From positions 3,539,440 through 3,603,439 of the forward strand of contig NZ_CP035493.1 in assembly GCF_004135385.1 (NCBI RefSeq): a stretch of DNA of 64,000 bases, given 5' to 3'. Position 1 is the stretch's first letter; the number at the start of each line of letters is the position of its first letter. Shown piece by piece: positions 1 to 8,847 of the stretch. A program made the position numbers and the translations under genes. Origin of the DNA: Xylanimonas protaetiae. Its GTDB lineage: Bacteria > Actinomycetota > Actinomycetes > Actinomycetales > Cellulomonadaceae. Under the pieces are notes generated by a model. It was not told the origin of the DNA. It made no database searches and saw only the letters and a list, made by a program, of their open reading frames with translations.

Positions 1-93
1 GTCGGGACCGACGTACCGGGCGCGGACCGCGACGACCTTGTTGCCGGTCTTGCTCCGACGCACCACGAGCGCACCGAAGCTCCGCCTACTCAC
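1..93 (-). CDS. Tyrosine-type phage/ICE integrase, N-terminal fragment (gene runs off the left edge)
   Basis: The minus strand is open for 31 codons from a GTG at 91-93 to the window edge. The translation has the look of the extreme N-terminus of actinobacterial tyrosine integrases: a basic RRSFG start and a later RARYVGPD segment, matching the 'RRSFGs...W.ARY.GPDG' pattern that opens the AP2-like/SAM-like arm-binding domain. A strong GGAGGAAGG lies about 10 bases upstream of the GTG. The gene begins about 150 bp from the 3' end of a tRNA-Val gene, the usual place for such an integrase. The catalytic domain would lie outside the window, so activity cannot be judged. The call rests on a short segment only. 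Confidence 0.6.
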   Translation of the reverse strand, partial: MSRRSFGALVVRRSKTGNKVVAVRARYVGPD

Positions 94-239
94 CGTCTCG
101 ACCGCCTTCCTCCGACAGGAAGGTGCGGTCGGAGAGCGGTTGTCCCGTGGGGCACCAGAGGGCAAGAACTGTCGATCTCTGTCCCCGCGTGACCACGCAG
201 AGCAGGACATCAACGCAGGTCAGAGGCCAAAAATCCTGG

Positions 240-315
240 TGGTGGGCCCGGCCGGTCTCGAACCGACGACATCCACGGTGTAAGCGTGGCGCTCTACCAG
301 CTGAGCTACAGGCCC
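240..315 (-). tRNA. tRNA-Val(TAC)
   Basis: On the minus strand the sequence folds as a tRNA: acceptor stem GGGCCTG pairing with CGGGCCC (one G-T pair), D-arm GCTC...GAGC, anticodon stem CCACG/CGTGG around the loop CTTACAC (anticodon TAC, valine), and T-loop GGTTCGAAC. A CCA end is encoded at 240-242. The 3' end faces the integrase-like gene at 1-93, so this tRNA is the probable attachment site of an element left of the window. Confidence 0.95.
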
Positions 316-356
316 CCATCGCACGCTCGCGCGCGCGACCCCCAAGAGTACGGGAC

Positions 357-815
357 TCAGATCTCCGCGAGCGCTGCCCGGTACGCCTCGAGGTCGCGTC
401 GCTGGCCGCGCGGGTTCACGACGGCCCACCGCACGACGCCGTCGGCGTCGATCAGGAACGTGCCGCGCAGGGCGTGGCCGTTCTGCTCGTCGAGCACCCC
501 GTACGCCCGGGCGACGTCGCCGTGGGGCCAGAAGTCGGACAGCAGGTCGAACCCGAAGCCCTCCTGCTGCTGCCACGCCTTGAGCGTGAACACGGGGTCG
601 GTGGAGACGGCGAGGAGCCGCACACCGGCGGTCTCGAACTCCTCGATGTTGTCCCGCAGCTCGCACAGCTCGCCCGTGCAGATGCCGGAGAAGGCGAACG
701 GGTAGAACACGACCAGCACGGGCCCGTCGGCGAGCACGTCCGCCAGGTGGACGGGCGTGCCGTGCGTGTCCTGGAGCGTGAAGTCGGGGGCCGGGTCGCC
801 GGGCTGCACCGCCAT
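357..815 (-). CDS. ahpE: AhpE-type one-cysteine peroxiredoxin
   Basis: A 152-residue thioredoxin-fold peroxidase that would reduce hydroperoxides or peroxynitrite in the cytoplasm. The motif FYPFAFSGICTGEL (residues 37-50) carries the peroxidatic Cys46, and the LLSDFWPHG and GTFLID segments follow the pattern of mycobacterial AhpE. An extra Cys51 lies five residues on; the classical resolving Cys context is absent, in keeping with AhpE, which uses an external thiol. I chose the ATG at 813-815 because the peroxiredoxin fold begins there (PGDPAPDFTL) and the upstream in-frame extension has no coding character. The start shares its A with the TGA of the upstream DUF3052 gene (TGATG), so the two genes are probably translationally coupled. 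Confidence 0.88.
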   Translation of the reverse strand: MAVQPGDPAPDFTLQDTHGTPVHLADVLADGPVLVVFYPFAFSGICTGELCELRDNIEEFETAGVRLLAVSTDPVFTLKAWQQQEGFGFDLLSDFWPHGDVARAYGVLDEQNGHALRGTFLIDADGVVRWAVVNPRGQRRDLEAYRAALAEI

Positions 816-1225
816 CAGCGGCCGCGTCCGCGGTTCGCGAGCCGTGTCGCAGACCAGTCGTCGGCGACGGCGAACGTGCTCATCGCGTGCAGACCAGCCG
901 TCGTGGCGGCTTCCTTGATCTCGTCGTGGCCGACGTGCCCGGAGCGTCCCGGCTTGAGCGTGAACAGCCAGACGGCACCGCCGTCGTCGAGCACCGTGAG
1001 GGCGTCGACGAGCATGTCGGTGAGGTCGCCGTCGCCGTCGCGCCACCAGACGATGACGGCGTCCGTGACGTCGTCGTAGTCCTCGTCGGCGAGCTCGCCG
1101 CCGGTGGTCTCCTCGATCGCCGCGCGGAGCGCTTCGTCGACGTCGTCGTCCCAGCCGAACTCCTGCACCACCTGGCCGGGCGTGAACCCGAGGCGGTCAA
1201 CCTGGGGATCCGTCTGCTTACCCAC
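815..1225 (-). CDS. DUF3052 family protein
   Basis: A 136-residue acidic protein typical of the actinobacterial DUF3052 family: an N-terminal LGF.PGQVVQEFGWDDD segment, a middle VIVWWRDGDGDLTDMLVDAL segment and a C-terminal WLFTLKPGR..HV segment. No enzymatic motif or membrane segment is visible and the biochemical role is unknown. Its stop overlaps the start of the peroxiredoxin gene by one base, so a two-gene operon is likely. It is transcribed divergently from aceE; the 295-bp gap between the two (1226-1520) must hold both promoters, but I cannot point to convincing hexamers in it. Confidence 0.85.
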   Translation of the reverse strand: MGKQTDPQVDRLGFTPGQVVQEFGWDDDVDEALRAAIEETTGGELADEDYDDVTDAVIVWWRDGDGDLTDMLVDALTVLDDGGAVWLFTLKPGRSGHVGHDEIKEAATTAGLHAMSTFAVADDWSATRLANRGRGR

Positions 1226-1520
1226 GTGGTCCGTCCGTTCCTTTCTTCGGCAACTACGACGCCGGACGCCTGCGCTTCCGGGATGTCGTCAAGGTAGTCC
1301 ACGTGAGCCGTCCGCGCCTCGCGATCCGCCCTGTGACGTCGCCTGCCGGACGCTCCCACGCCCGTCGGGGGCCTCTGGCACCATGACGGACATCACGAGA
1401 CAGGCGGTCAGAACCGGTAGGCCAAGTGCTCGGATGGGGCCAGAATGGGTCTGATTCCACGACAGGCGTGGCCTTGCGGTGCGACGACACCGACGTGCCA
1501 CGACTAGAGAGAGGGTACTG

Positions 1521-4283
1521 GTGGCTTCGTACGACGAGACCGGACCGCTGATCAACGGTCTGCTCAGCTCGGTCCCCGACATCGACCCCGGCGAGACCGC
1601 CGAGTGGGTCGAGTCCTTCGACGGCCTGATCGACGACAAGGGTGGGCCGCGCGCCCGCTACGTCATGCTCAACCTGCTGCGCCGCGCCCGCGAGCGCAAC
1701 GTGGCGATCCCGGCGTCGTTCGCCACGCCGTACGTCAACACGATCGGCGTGCACGAGGAGCCCTACTTCCCCGGCGACGAGTCGCTGGAGCGCCAGTACC
1801 GCGGCTGGAACCGCTGGAACGCCGCCGTGATGGTGACGCGTGCGCAGAAGCCGGGCATCGGCGTCGGCGGGCACATCTCGTCGTACGCGTCGTCGGCCAC
1901 GCTGTACGAGGTGGGCCTGAACCACTTCTTCCGCGGCAAGGACCACCCGGGCGGCGGCGACCAGGTCTACTTCCAGGGCCACGCGTCCCCCGGCATGTAC
2001 GCCCGCGCGTACCTCGAGGGCCGCCTGTCCGCGGAGGACCTCGACGGGTTCCGCCAGGAGAAGTCGAAGGCCGGCCACGCCCTGCCGTCGTACCCGCACC
2101 CGCGCCTGCTGCCCGAGTTCTGGGAGTTCCCGACGGTCTCGATGGGCCTCGGCCCGGCGTCGGCGATCTACCAGGCGTGGACGAACCGGTACCTGCAGAA
2201 CCGTGGCCTGAAGGACACGTCGCAGCAGGACGTCTGGGCGTTCCTGGGCGACGGCGAGATGGACGAGCCGGAGTCGCGCGGCATGCTGCAGCTCGCGGCG
2301 CACCAGGGCCTGGACAACCTGACGTTCGTGGTCAACTGCAACCTGCAGCGCCTCGACGGCCCGGTCCGCGGCAACGGCAAGATCATCCAGGAGCTCGAGG
2401 CCCAGTTCAAGGGTGCGGGCTGGAACGTCATCAAGGTCATCTGGGGCCGTGAGTGGGACGCCCTGCTCAACGCGGACAAGGACCGCGCCCTGGTCAACCT
2501 TATGAACGTCACGCCGGACGGCGACTACCAGACGTACCGTGCCGAGTCGGGTGCGTTCATCCGCGAGCACTTCTTCGGTCGCGACCCGCGCACCAAGGCC
2601 CTCGTCGAGAACATGACGGACGAGGACATCTGGAACATGAAGCGCGGTGGTCACGACTACCGCAAGATCTACGCGGCGTACGCGGCGGCGCGGTCCCACC
2701 AGGGCCAGCCGACCGTGATCCTGGCGCAGACGGTCAAGGGCTACGGCCTGGGCTCGGGCTTCGCGGGCCGCAACTCGACGCACCAGATGAAGAAGCTGAA
2801 GTCGGACGACCTCAAGGCGCTGCGCGACTCGCTGCGGATCCCGATCCCGGACGAGCAGCTCGAGGACCCGTACTCGGCCCCGTACTACCACCCGGGCAAC
2901 GACGACCCGGCGATCCAGTACATGCTGGAGCGCCGCCGTCAGCTCGGTGGCTTCGTGCCCGAGCGCCGTCACGCGCCGAAGGCCGTCGCGCTGCCCGACC
3001 CCAAGGTCTACGAGCTGCTGAAGAAGGGCTCGGGCCAGCAGGAGGTCGCCACGACGATGGCGTTCGTCCGCCTGCTCAAGGACCTCATCAAGGACAAGGA
3101 GTTCGGCAAGCGCATCGTGCCGATCATCCCGGACGAGGCCCGCACGTTCGGCCTGGACGCGATCTTCCCGTCCGCGAAGATCTTCAACACGGGCGGCCAG
3201 CACTACCTCGCGGTGGACCGCGAGCTGATGCTCTCCTACAAGGAGTCCGAGGCCGGCCAGATCATGCACACCGGCATCAACGAGGCCGGTTCTGCAGCGG
3301 CGTTCCAGTCGGTCGGCACGTCCTACGCGACGCACGGCGAGCACCTGATCCCGGTCTACATCTTCTACTCGATGTTCGGGTTCCAGCGCACGGGCGACCA
3401 GTTCTGGGCGGCCGGCGACCAGCTCACGCGCGGCTTCATCATCGGCGCCACCGCGGGTCGCACGACCCTCGCCGGTGAGGGCCTCCAGCACATGGACGGC
3501 CACTCGCCGATCCTGGCCGGGACCAACACCGCGATGGTCATCTACGACCCCGCGTACGGCTACGAGATCCGCCACATCGTGCGCGACGGCATCGAGCGCA
3601 TGTTCGGCGCCTCGGCCGACGGCGAGCACGACGAGCAGGGCCGCGACCAGAACGTCATGTACTACCTCACGGTGTACAACGAGCCGATGGCCCAGCCGGC
3701 CGAGCCGGAGGACGTCGACGTCGAGGGCATCAAGCGCGGCATCCACCGCGTCTCGGTGTCCGACATCGAGGGCCCGAAGGCTCAGCTCCTCGCCTCCGGC
3801 GTGGGCGTGCCGTGGGCGCTCGAGGCGCAGCAGCTGCTGCGCGACGACTGGGGCGTCTCGGCCGACGTGTGGTCGGTGACCTCGTGGAGCGAGCTGCGTC
3901 GCGACGCGCTGGCCGCAGACCGGGAGGCGTTCGTCGACCCGTCCGCCCCCGTCCGCCTGCCGTACGTCACGGAGAAGCTCCAGGGCACCGGTGGCCCGTT
4001 CATCGCGTCGAGCGACTACGACCACCTGGTCCCCGACCAGATCCGCAAGTGGGTCCCGGGCGACTACGAGGTGCTGGGCGCCGACGGCTTCGGCTTCTCG
4101 GACACGCGCGCCGCCGCCCGCCGCTTCTTCCTCATCGACGGCCCGTCGATGGTGGTCAAGACGCTGCAGGCCCTCGCCCGCCGTGGCGAGGTCGACGCGG
4201 GCGTCGTCGGCAAGGCGATCGAGAAGTACCGCCTGCTCGACGTGAACGCCGGGACCTCGGGCAACGCGGGCGGCGACAGCTGA
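1521..4283 (+). CDS. aceE: Pyruvate dehydrogenase E1 component, homodimeric type
   Basis: A 920-residue thiamine-diphosphate enzyme that decarboxylates pyruvate and acetylates the lipoyl domain of E2, feeding acetyl-CoA to the TCA cycle and to the fatty-acid operon next door. The length and single-chain organisation match the AceE type. The ThDP motif runs from GDGEMDEPE (243-251) to NCNLQRLDG (272-280). The GTG at 1521 is preceded by GAGAGAGGG at a sensible distance, and the protein then starts [17 protein letters not shown], typical of actinobacterial AceE; an earlier in-frame GTG at 1479 lacks this support. The gene stands alone, without E2/E3 beside it, and ends in a strong hairpin terminator. 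Confidence 0.97.
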   Translation: MASYDETGPLINGLLSSVPDIDPGETAEWVESFDGLIDDKGGPRARYVMLNLLRRARERNVAIPASFATPYVNTIGVHEEPYFPGDESLERQYRGWNRWNAAVMVTRAQKPGIGVGGHISSYASSATLYEVGLNHFFRGKDHPGGGDQVYFQGHASPGMYARAYLEGRLSAEDLDGFRQEKSKAGHALPSYPHPRLLPEFWEFPTVSMGLGPASAIYQAWTNRYLQNRGLKDTSQQDVWAFLGDGEMDEPESRGMLQLAAHQGLDNLTFVVNCNLQRLDGPVRGNGKIIQELEAQFKGAGWNVIKVIWGREWDALLNADKDRALVNLMNVTPDGDYQTYRAESGAFIREHFFGRDPRTKALVENMTDEDIWNMKRGGHDYRKIYAAYAAARSHQGQPTVILAQTVKGYGLGSGFAGRNSTHQMKKLKSDDLKALRDSLRIPIPDEQLEDPYSAPYYHPGNDDPAIQYMLERRRQLGGFVPERRHAPKAVALPDPKVYELLKKGSGQQEVATTMAFVRLLKDLIKDKEFGKRIVPIIPDEARTFGLDAIFPSAKIFNTGGQHYLAVDRELMLSYKESEAGQIMHTGINEAGSAAAFQSVGTSYATHGEHLIPVYIFYSMFGFQRTGDQFWAAGDQLTRGFIIGATAGRTTLAGEGLQHMDGHSPILAGTNTAMVIYDPAYGYEIRHIVRDGIERMFGASADGEHDEQGRDQNVMYYLTVYNEPMAQPAEPEDVDVEGIKRGIHRVSVSDIEGPKAQLLASGVGVPWALEAQQLLRDDWGVSADVWSVTSWSELRRDALAADREAFVDPSAPVRLPYVTEKLQGTGGPFIASSDYDHLVPDQIRKWVPGDYEVLGADGFGFSDTRAAARRFFLIDGPSMVVKTLQALARRGEVDAGVVGKAIEKYRLLDVNAGTSGNAGGDS

Positions 4284-4303
4284 CCCGTCCCGTGACGGCA
4301 TGA

Positions 4304-4338
4304 GAGAGGGCCTCCACCCATCGGGTGGAGGCCCTCTC
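4304..4338. terminator. Bidirectional hairpin between convergent genes
   Basis: A perfect 16-bp inverted repeat (4304-4319 and 4323-4338) with a 3-base loop lies 20 bases after the aceE stop and 14 bases before the stop of the convergent gene at 4353. The stem is symmetrical, so it can end transcription from both sides. There is no U-tract, as is common in high-GC actinobacteria. Confidence 0.9.
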
Positions 4339-4352
4339 GTCGTCTCTCGGTG

Positions 4353-5060
4353 TCAGAGGCTCGGCTGCTCCTGCGCGGACGCGTGGTCCGCGATCGCCTG
4401 CTCGAGCGGCGGGCGCAGCTGGGCGACCGCGGCGGTGTCGGGGTGCAGGTCCAGGTTGGCCAGGTGCTGCTTGGCCTCGAGCGGCCGGTCGGCCTCCAGC
4501 GCCGCCAGGACCAGGTGCTGCCCGACGGACGGGTGGTGCTCCTTGACGCGCCAGTGCCCGACGCCGAGGCCGAGGGCCTCGACCGGCATGCCGGCGTCGC
4601 GCAGGATCTCCAGGCCGGCGGCGAGCGCCTTCCCCTCGGGGTCGCGCTCGGCGGCGGTGGCCAGCCGGCGGACGGCGCCCTCGGGGTCCGAGGCGAGCGA
4701 GAGCCGCCCCAGCTCGAGCAGCGGGTACCAGCCGCGCGGGTGCCCGGCGAGCTCCTCCGCGAGCGCCCACACGGCGAGGTCGGCCGCGCGCTCGCGCTGC
4801 TCCGCGGCGGTCTCCTCGTCGGCGGGCGCGGTCAGCGGGTCCTCCGGGTTCGTGGACTCGGCGGCGCGACGCCGCACGAGCTCGGCGAGGGCGTCGAACG
4901 CCCGCGCGTCGTTGGGGTCGTCGAGCAGCATGGCGCGCAAGGCATCCTCCTGGACGGTGTCGCCGCGGCGGCGGTCGGACGGCATGGGCCGCCGGGCGCC
5001 GACGGTCGAGGCCGAGAACGGCCGGCGGAGCAGGGCACGGAGCCGGGGCATCAGAGCCAT
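4353..5060 (-). CDS. TPR-like helical repeat protein of unknown function
   Basis: A 235-residue soluble protein. After a basic N-terminal stretch (MPRLRALLRRPFS) the sequence is almost entirely amphipathic helices with tetratricopeptide-like spacing (for example DDPNDARAFDALAELVRR, AVWALAEELAGHPRGWYPLLELGRL, and ALEADRPLEAKQHLANL). I cannot assign a partner. The ATG at 5058-5060 was chosen because the reading frame before it lies in the promoter region shared with fasR. A CCACAA half-site at 5074-5079 sits just upstream. Convergent with aceE. Confidence 0.75.
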   Translation of the reverse strand: MALMPRLRALLRRPFSASTVGARRPMPSDRRRGDTVQEDALRAMLLDDPNDARAFDALAELVRRRAAESTNPEDPLTAPADEETAAEQRERAADLAVWALAEELAGHPRGWYPLLELGRLSLASDPEGAVRRLATAAERDPEGKALAAGLEILRDAGMPVEALGLGVGHWRVKEHHPSVGQHLVLAALEADRPLEAKQHLANLDLHPDTAAVAQLRPPLEQAIADHASAQEQPSL

Positions 5061-5135
5061 GCCTTGACCATAACCACAACGCCGTTCCAGGGGGAGGGCA
5101 GATGGTCCTCCGGCGCCCGCCCGCCCGGCGCCGTT

Positions 5136-5152
5136 TGTGGCTTCTCCACAAC
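5136..5152. promoter_or_regulatory. Candidate FasR operator upstream of fasR
   Basis: A perfect inverted repeat TTGTGG-N5-CCACAA, 44 bp before the fasR start. The same 6-5-6 architecture recurs at 6378-6394 before fabD. Two identical palindromes bracketing the regulator gene suggest autoregulation, but binding is inferred. Confidence 0.65.
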
Positions 5153-5195
5153 GTCTCGGCGGGTTTCGTGGCCGTGCGGCCCGTATCCTCGTGAC

Positions 5196-6371
5196 GTGCC
5201 CACCTCGACGACCAACGCGGACAAGAACTTCGAGCATCGTGCTGCGACGGTGCAGCGCGTGCGCGAGGCGACGGGCGTGCTGACGAACGTGGCCCTGCGC
5301 CGGCTCGACGAGGAGCTGCCCTGGTACCGCGACCTGCCGGCCGAGGACCGCTCCTACGTGGGCCTGGTCGCGCAGTCCGGCATCACGTCGTTCGTGACGT
5401 GGTTCGCCGACCCGTCGGCCACGCCGTCGGGCGTCGGCGAGATGTTCTCGGCGGCGCCGCGCGAGCTGACGCAGTCGATCTCGCTGCAGCAGGCGCTGCA
5501 GCTCGTGCGGCTCATGGTCGACGTCGTCGAGACGCAGGCGGACCAGATCGCGGCGCCGGGCGCGGAGCGCGAGGTGCGCGAGGCGGTGCTGCGCTACTCG
5601 CGCGAGGTCGCGTTCTCGGCGGCCGAGGTGTACGCGCGGGCCGCGGAGCTGCGCGGCGCGTGGGACGCGCGCCTGGAGGCGCTCGTGGTCGACGCGCTGG
5701 TGCGCGGCGACGGCGACGACGCGGTCCGGTCGCGCGTCTCGGCCCTCGGCTGGTCGGGTCGCGGCCAGACGCTCGTGGTGGTCGGCACGACGACGACGAC
5801 GCTGGACGAGCTGCGGACCGCCGACCTGAGGCGTGCCGCGCGGCGTGCGGCCGGGGACGCGCTCGTGGGGATCCACGGCGACCGGGTGGTGCTCGTGCTG
5901 GGCGGCGAGGGCGACCTGGTCGCGTCGGCCACGAGCCTGCTGCCCCGGTTCGGGCCGGGGCCCGTGGTCATCGGCGCGCTGGTGCCGTCGGTCGCGGACG
6001 CGTCCCGGTCGGCCTCCGCCGCGCTCGCGGGGCTCGCGGCGGCGCCCGCGTGGCCGCAGGCGCCGCGCCCCGTGCTGGCCGACGACCTGCTGCCCGAGCG
6101 CGTGCTCATCGGCGACGCCGCCGCCCGTGCCACGCTCGTGGAGCAGGCCTACAAGCCGCTCGCGGGCGCCGGCGGGTCGGTGCTGGAGACGCTGTCCGCG
6201 TACCTGGGCACGGGGCGGTCGCTCGAGGCCGCCGCCCGGCAGCTCTACGTGCACCCGAACACCGTGCGCTACCGCCTGCGGAAGGTCACGGAGGTCACCG
6301 GGTGGGACCCGCTGGACGCGCGCGAGTCGTTCGTGCTCCAGGTGGCGCTCGCCCTGGGCGCGCTCGGCTAG
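5196..6371 (+). CDS. fasR: FasR-type regulator of fatty-acid synthesis (PucR/CdaR-like C-terminal HTH)
   Basis: A 391-residue regulator ending in the PucR-type helix-turn-helix: VLETLSAYLGTGRSLE, AAARQLYVHPNTVRYRL, then a VTGWDP segment (last 65 residues). The N-terminal two thirds are helical and carry no DNA-binding motif. Position directly upstream of fabD-fabH-acpP-fabF is the conserved location of FasR in Streptomyces (SCO2386), described there as an activator of this operon. The GTG at 5196 starts a good frame (PTSTTNADKNFEHRAATVQ); no better upstream start is seen. Transcribed in the same direction as fabD with a 91-bp gap that holds the second operator copy. Regulation of fabDHPF, and self-control through the 5136-5152 copy, are inferred from position and sites. 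Confidence 0.85.
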   Translation: MPTSTTNADKNFEHRAATVQRVREATGVLTNVALRRLDEELPWYRDLPAEDRSYVGLVAQSGITSFVTWFADPSATPSGVGEMFSAAPRELTQSISLQQALQLVRLMVDVVETQADQIAAPGAEREVREAVLRYSREVAFSAAEVYARAAELRGAWDARLEALVVDALVRGDGDDAVRSRVSALGWSGRGQTLVVVGTTTTTLDELRTADLRRAARRAAGDALVGIHGDRVVLVLGGEGDLVASATSLLPRFGPGPVVIGALVPSVADASRSASAALAGLAAAPAWPQAPRPVLADDLLPERVLIGDAAARATLVEQAYKPLAGAGGSVLETLSAYLGTGRSLEAAARQLYVHPNTVRYRLRKVTEVTGWDPLDARESFVLQVALALGALG

Positions 6372-6377
6372 CCGGAG

Positions 6378-6394
6378 TTGTGGGAACCCCACAA
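6378..6394. promoter_or_regulatory. Candidate FasR operator upstream of fabD
   Basis: A perfect 7-bp inverted repeat TTGTGGG-aac-CCCACAA, six bases after the fasR stop and 69 bases before the fabD start. Its core TTGTGG-N5-CCACAA is the same as the site before fasR. Confidence 0.7.
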
Positions 6395-6462
6395 GCCGGT
6401 TCCGGCAGGTTGGTTCCCAGCGGTACGGGCTGGGAGGCCTGTCGTCTGAGAATGTTGGTCCC

Positions 6463-7425
6463 GTGCTTGCCGTCGTCTGCCCTGGACAGGGCTCTCAGAC
6501 CCCCGGGATGCTCGCCCCCTGGCTCGAGCTTCCGGGCGTACCCGCCCTCCTGGCGTCGTTCTCCGAGGCGGCGGGGCTCGACCTCGTCGCCCACGGCACG
6601 ACGTCGGACGCCGACACCATCCGTGACACGGCGGTGGCCCAGCCGCTCATCGTCGCGTCGTCGCTGCTCGCGCTGCGCGTGATCCTCGACGGCCGCGAGG
6701 CCGCCGACGTCGTGGACGTCACCGCGGGCCACTCGGTCGGCGAGGTGGCCGCGGCCGCCGTCGCGGGCGTGCTTGACGACGCCGGCGCCGTCGCCCTGGT
6801 GACCCGCCGCGCGCAGGCCATGGCCAAGGCCGCGGCCGCCGCGCCGTCGGGCATGAGCGCCGTCGTGGGTGGCGACGCCGCCGAGGTGACGGCCGCGATC
6901 GAGGCGGCAGGCCTGTGGCCCGCGAACGTCAACGGGGCCGGGCAGACGGTCGCCGGCGGCTCGCCCGACGGCCTGGCCGCCCTGGCCGAGAACGCCCCCG
7001 CCCGCGCCCGCGTCATCCCGCTGCAGGTGGCCGGCGCGTTCCACACGCCGTTCATGGACGCTGCGCGCGACGAGTTCGAGCCGGTCGCCACGTCGTGGCC
7101 CGCGCACGACCCGCAGGTCACGTTCCTCGCCGACGTCGACGGGCGGCCGCACGGCGACGCCGCGACGACGATGCGCACCATCGCCGGGCAGGTCACGGCC
7201 CCCGTGCGCTGGGACCTCGTCATGGACGAGCTTGCCGCCCGCGGCGTCACCGCGGTCCTGGAGCTCGCCCCGGGCGGCGTGCTCACCGGCCTCGCCAAGC
7301 GCGCGCTCAAGGGCGTCGAGCTCGTCGCCGTGAAGTCGCCCGACGACGTCGAGGCCGCCCGCGACCTCGTCGCCCGCCACAGCATCGCCGCCTCGAACAT
7401 CGTCCCGAACGGAGCCCAGGCATGA
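6463..7425 (+). CDS. fabD: Malonyl-CoA:ACP transacylase
   Basis: A 320-residue acyltransferase that loads malonyl onto ACP for type II fatty-acid synthesis. It opens with the diagnostic AVVCPGQGSQTPGML, has the nucleophile Ser91 in GHSVGE, and a GAFHTPFM segment with the catalytic His. Start: GTG at 6463, since the PGQGSQ motif must lie close to the N-terminus; an ATG at 6452 is out of frame. No clear ribosome-binding site is visible, so a short or absent leader is possible. The stop overlaps fabH by ATGA. Confidence 0.95.
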   Translation: MLAVVCPGQGSQTPGMLAPWLELPGVPALLASFSEAAGLDLVAHGTTSDADTIRDTAVAQPLIVASSLLALRVILDGREAADVVDVTAGHSVGEVAAAAVAGVLDDAGAVALVTRRAQAMAKAAAAAPSGMSAVVGGDAAEVTAAIEAAGLWPANVNGAGQTVAGGSPDGLAALAENAPARARVIPLQVAGAFHTPFMDAARDEFEPVATSWPAHDPQVTFLADVDGRPHGDAATTMRTIAGQVTAPVRWDLVMDELAARGVTAVLELAPGGVLTGLAKRALKGVELVAVKSPDDVEAARDLVARHSIAASNIVPNGAQA

Positions 7426-8423
7426 CCGTCCTCAGGCAGGCCCAGCCGGTCGCGTACTCGCGCATCCTCGGCATCGGGGGCGAGCGCGGTGAGCTCGTCG
7501 TCACGAACGACGACATCGCTGGCCCGATCGACTCGTCCGACGAGTGGATCCGCCAGCGCACCGGCATCGTGACACGGCGCCGCGCGGGCGCCGACCGCGA
7601 CGTCCTGGACCTGTCCGAGGTCGCCGCCACGAAGGCGATCGCCGCCGCGGGCGTGCCCCTCGACGAGATCGACGCGATCATCATGTCGACGATCACGCAC
7701 TTCGTGCAGACGCCGTCGGGCGCCGCGATCCTCGCCGACCGCCTCGGGATCACCCCGGCCGCCGCCTACGACATCTCGGCCGCGTGCGCGGGCTACTGCT
7801 ACGCCATCGGCCAGGCCGACGCGCTCGTCCGCTCGGGCGCCGCGCGCAACGTGCTCGTGATCGGCGCCGAGAAGCTCTCCGAGATCATCGACCCGACCGA
7901 CCGGTCCATCTCGTTCCTGCTGGGCGACGGCGCGGGCGCCGCCGTCGTCGGCGCCTCCGACGTCCCGGGCATCGGCCCGACCGTGTGGGGCTCGGACGGC
8001 TCGAAGGCCGCCACCATCCGCCAGACGCACTCGTGGCTCGAGCTGCGCGAGGACTCCTCGCTCGGCTGGCCCACGCTGCGCCAGGACGGCCAGACGGTGT
8101 TCAAGTGGGCCAGCTTCCAGGTCGGCAAGTTCGCGCAGGCCGCGATGGACGCCGCGGGCGTCGGCCCTGAGGACATCGACGTGTTCGTGCCGCACCAGGC
8201 GAACATGCGGATCATCGACCAGATGGTCAAGCAGCTCAAGCTGCCCGAGACCGTCGTCGTCGCGCGCGACATCGCCGAGACCGGCAACACGTCGGCCGCG
8301 TCCGTGCCGCTCGCGATCGAGCGGCTGCTGGCCGAGGGCCAGGCCAGGTCGGGCGACGTCTGCCTGCAGATCGGCTTCGGCGCCGGCCTTGTCTACGCGG
8401 CCCAGGTCGTCGTCCTCCCCTGA
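7422..8423 (+). CDS. fabH: Beta-ketoacyl-ACP synthase III
   Basis: A 333-residue condensing enzyme that starts chains by joining an acyl-CoA primer to malonyl-ACP; in actinobacteria branched primers are usual. The Cys122-His258-Asn289 triad is present in SAACAGYCY, VPHQANMRI and GNTSAAS. The N-terminus has the SDEWIRQRTGI motif of KASIII. The ATG overlaps the fabD stop (ATGA), so translation is probably coupled. Confidence 0.96.
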   Translation: MTVLRQAQPVAYSRILGIGGERGELVVTNDDIAGPIDSSDEWIRQRTGIVTRRRAGADRDVLDLSEVAATKAIAAAGVPLDEIDAIIMSTITHFVQTPSGAAILADRLGITPAAAYDISAACAGYCYAIGQADALVRSGAARNVLVIGAEKLSEIIDPTDRSISFLLGDGAGAAVVGASDVPGIGPTVWGSDGSKAATIRQTHSWLELREDSSLGWPTLRQDGQTVFKWASFQVGKFAQAAMDAAGVGPEDIDVFVPHQANMRIIDQMVKQLKLPETVVVARDIAETGNTSAASVPLAIERLLAEGQARSGDVCLQIGFGAGLVYAAQVVVLP

Positions 8424-8463
8424 GACACTCCGTCTGACCAACCCACCGAGAGAAGGAACCACC

Positions 8464-8712
8464 ATGGCTTACACCGACACCGAGATCCTCGAGGGCCTCG
8501 CCGAGATCGTCGCCGAGGAGACCGGCCTGCCGACCGACGCCGTGCAGCTCGAGAAGTCCTTCACCGACGACCTCGACATCGACTCGCTGTCGATGATGAC
8601 GATCGTGACGCACGCCGAGGACAAGTTCTCGGTGCGCATCCCCGACGAGGAGGTCAAGAACCTCGCGACCGTCGGCGACGCCGTCACCTTCATCGTCGGC
8701 GCCCAGGCCTGA
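8464..8712 (+). CDS. acpP: Acyl carrier protein
   Basis: An 82-residue acidic four-helix carrier protein. Ser41 in DIDSLSMM is the expected 4'-phosphopantetheine attachment site. A GAGAGAAGGA ribosome-binding site precedes the ATG at a normal distance. It lies between fabH and fabF as in other actinobacterial fabDHPF operons, so it is the fatty-acid ACP and not a polyketide carrier. Confidence 0.96.
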   Translation: MAYTDTEILEGLAEIVAEETGLPTDAVQLEKSFTDDLDIDSLSMMTIVTHAEDKFSVRIPDEEVKNLATVGDAVTFIVGAQA

Positions 8713-8729
8713 CCTGGCGCTCCCGCCCG

Positions 8730-8799
8730 CCGTCATCCTGCGCGGAGACGCAGGACCCGTCCGGGGCTCCGCGACCGCTCCGCGGCCGCAGGATGACGG
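8730..8799. repeat. Intergenic palindromic repeat between acpP and fabF
   Basis: A 13-bp inverted repeat (8730-8742 with 8787-8799) encloses 44 bases. Its left half contains a smaller hairpin, CCTGCG-cggaga-CGCAGG at 8737-8754. A near copy of that left half lies at 63206-63235, 54 kb away, upstream of clpP. This suggests a dispersed repeat family. Inside the operon it may also act as an mRNA stem that separates the highly expressed acpP from fabF. Confidence 0.6.
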
Positions 8800-8847
8800 T
8801 GGGCAGCACGTCGACCACGCACCACCCCCGACCCAGGAGCCCTCACC

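Noticed and set aside
1226-1520. Small ORFs in the gap between the DUF3052 gene and aceE
   Set aside because: Frames there lack ribosome-binding sites and coding character; the region is best read as divergent promoters, though no clear hexamers are seen.
1254-4301. A 1015-codon open frame antisense to aceE
   Set aside because: Arg/Val/Asp-rich shadow of a strongly biased GC-rich gene; no domain, and aceE on the other strand is certain.
6452-6465. ATG at 6452 as start of fabD
   Set aside because: It is out of frame with the PGQGSQ motif; the GTG at 6463 is in frame.
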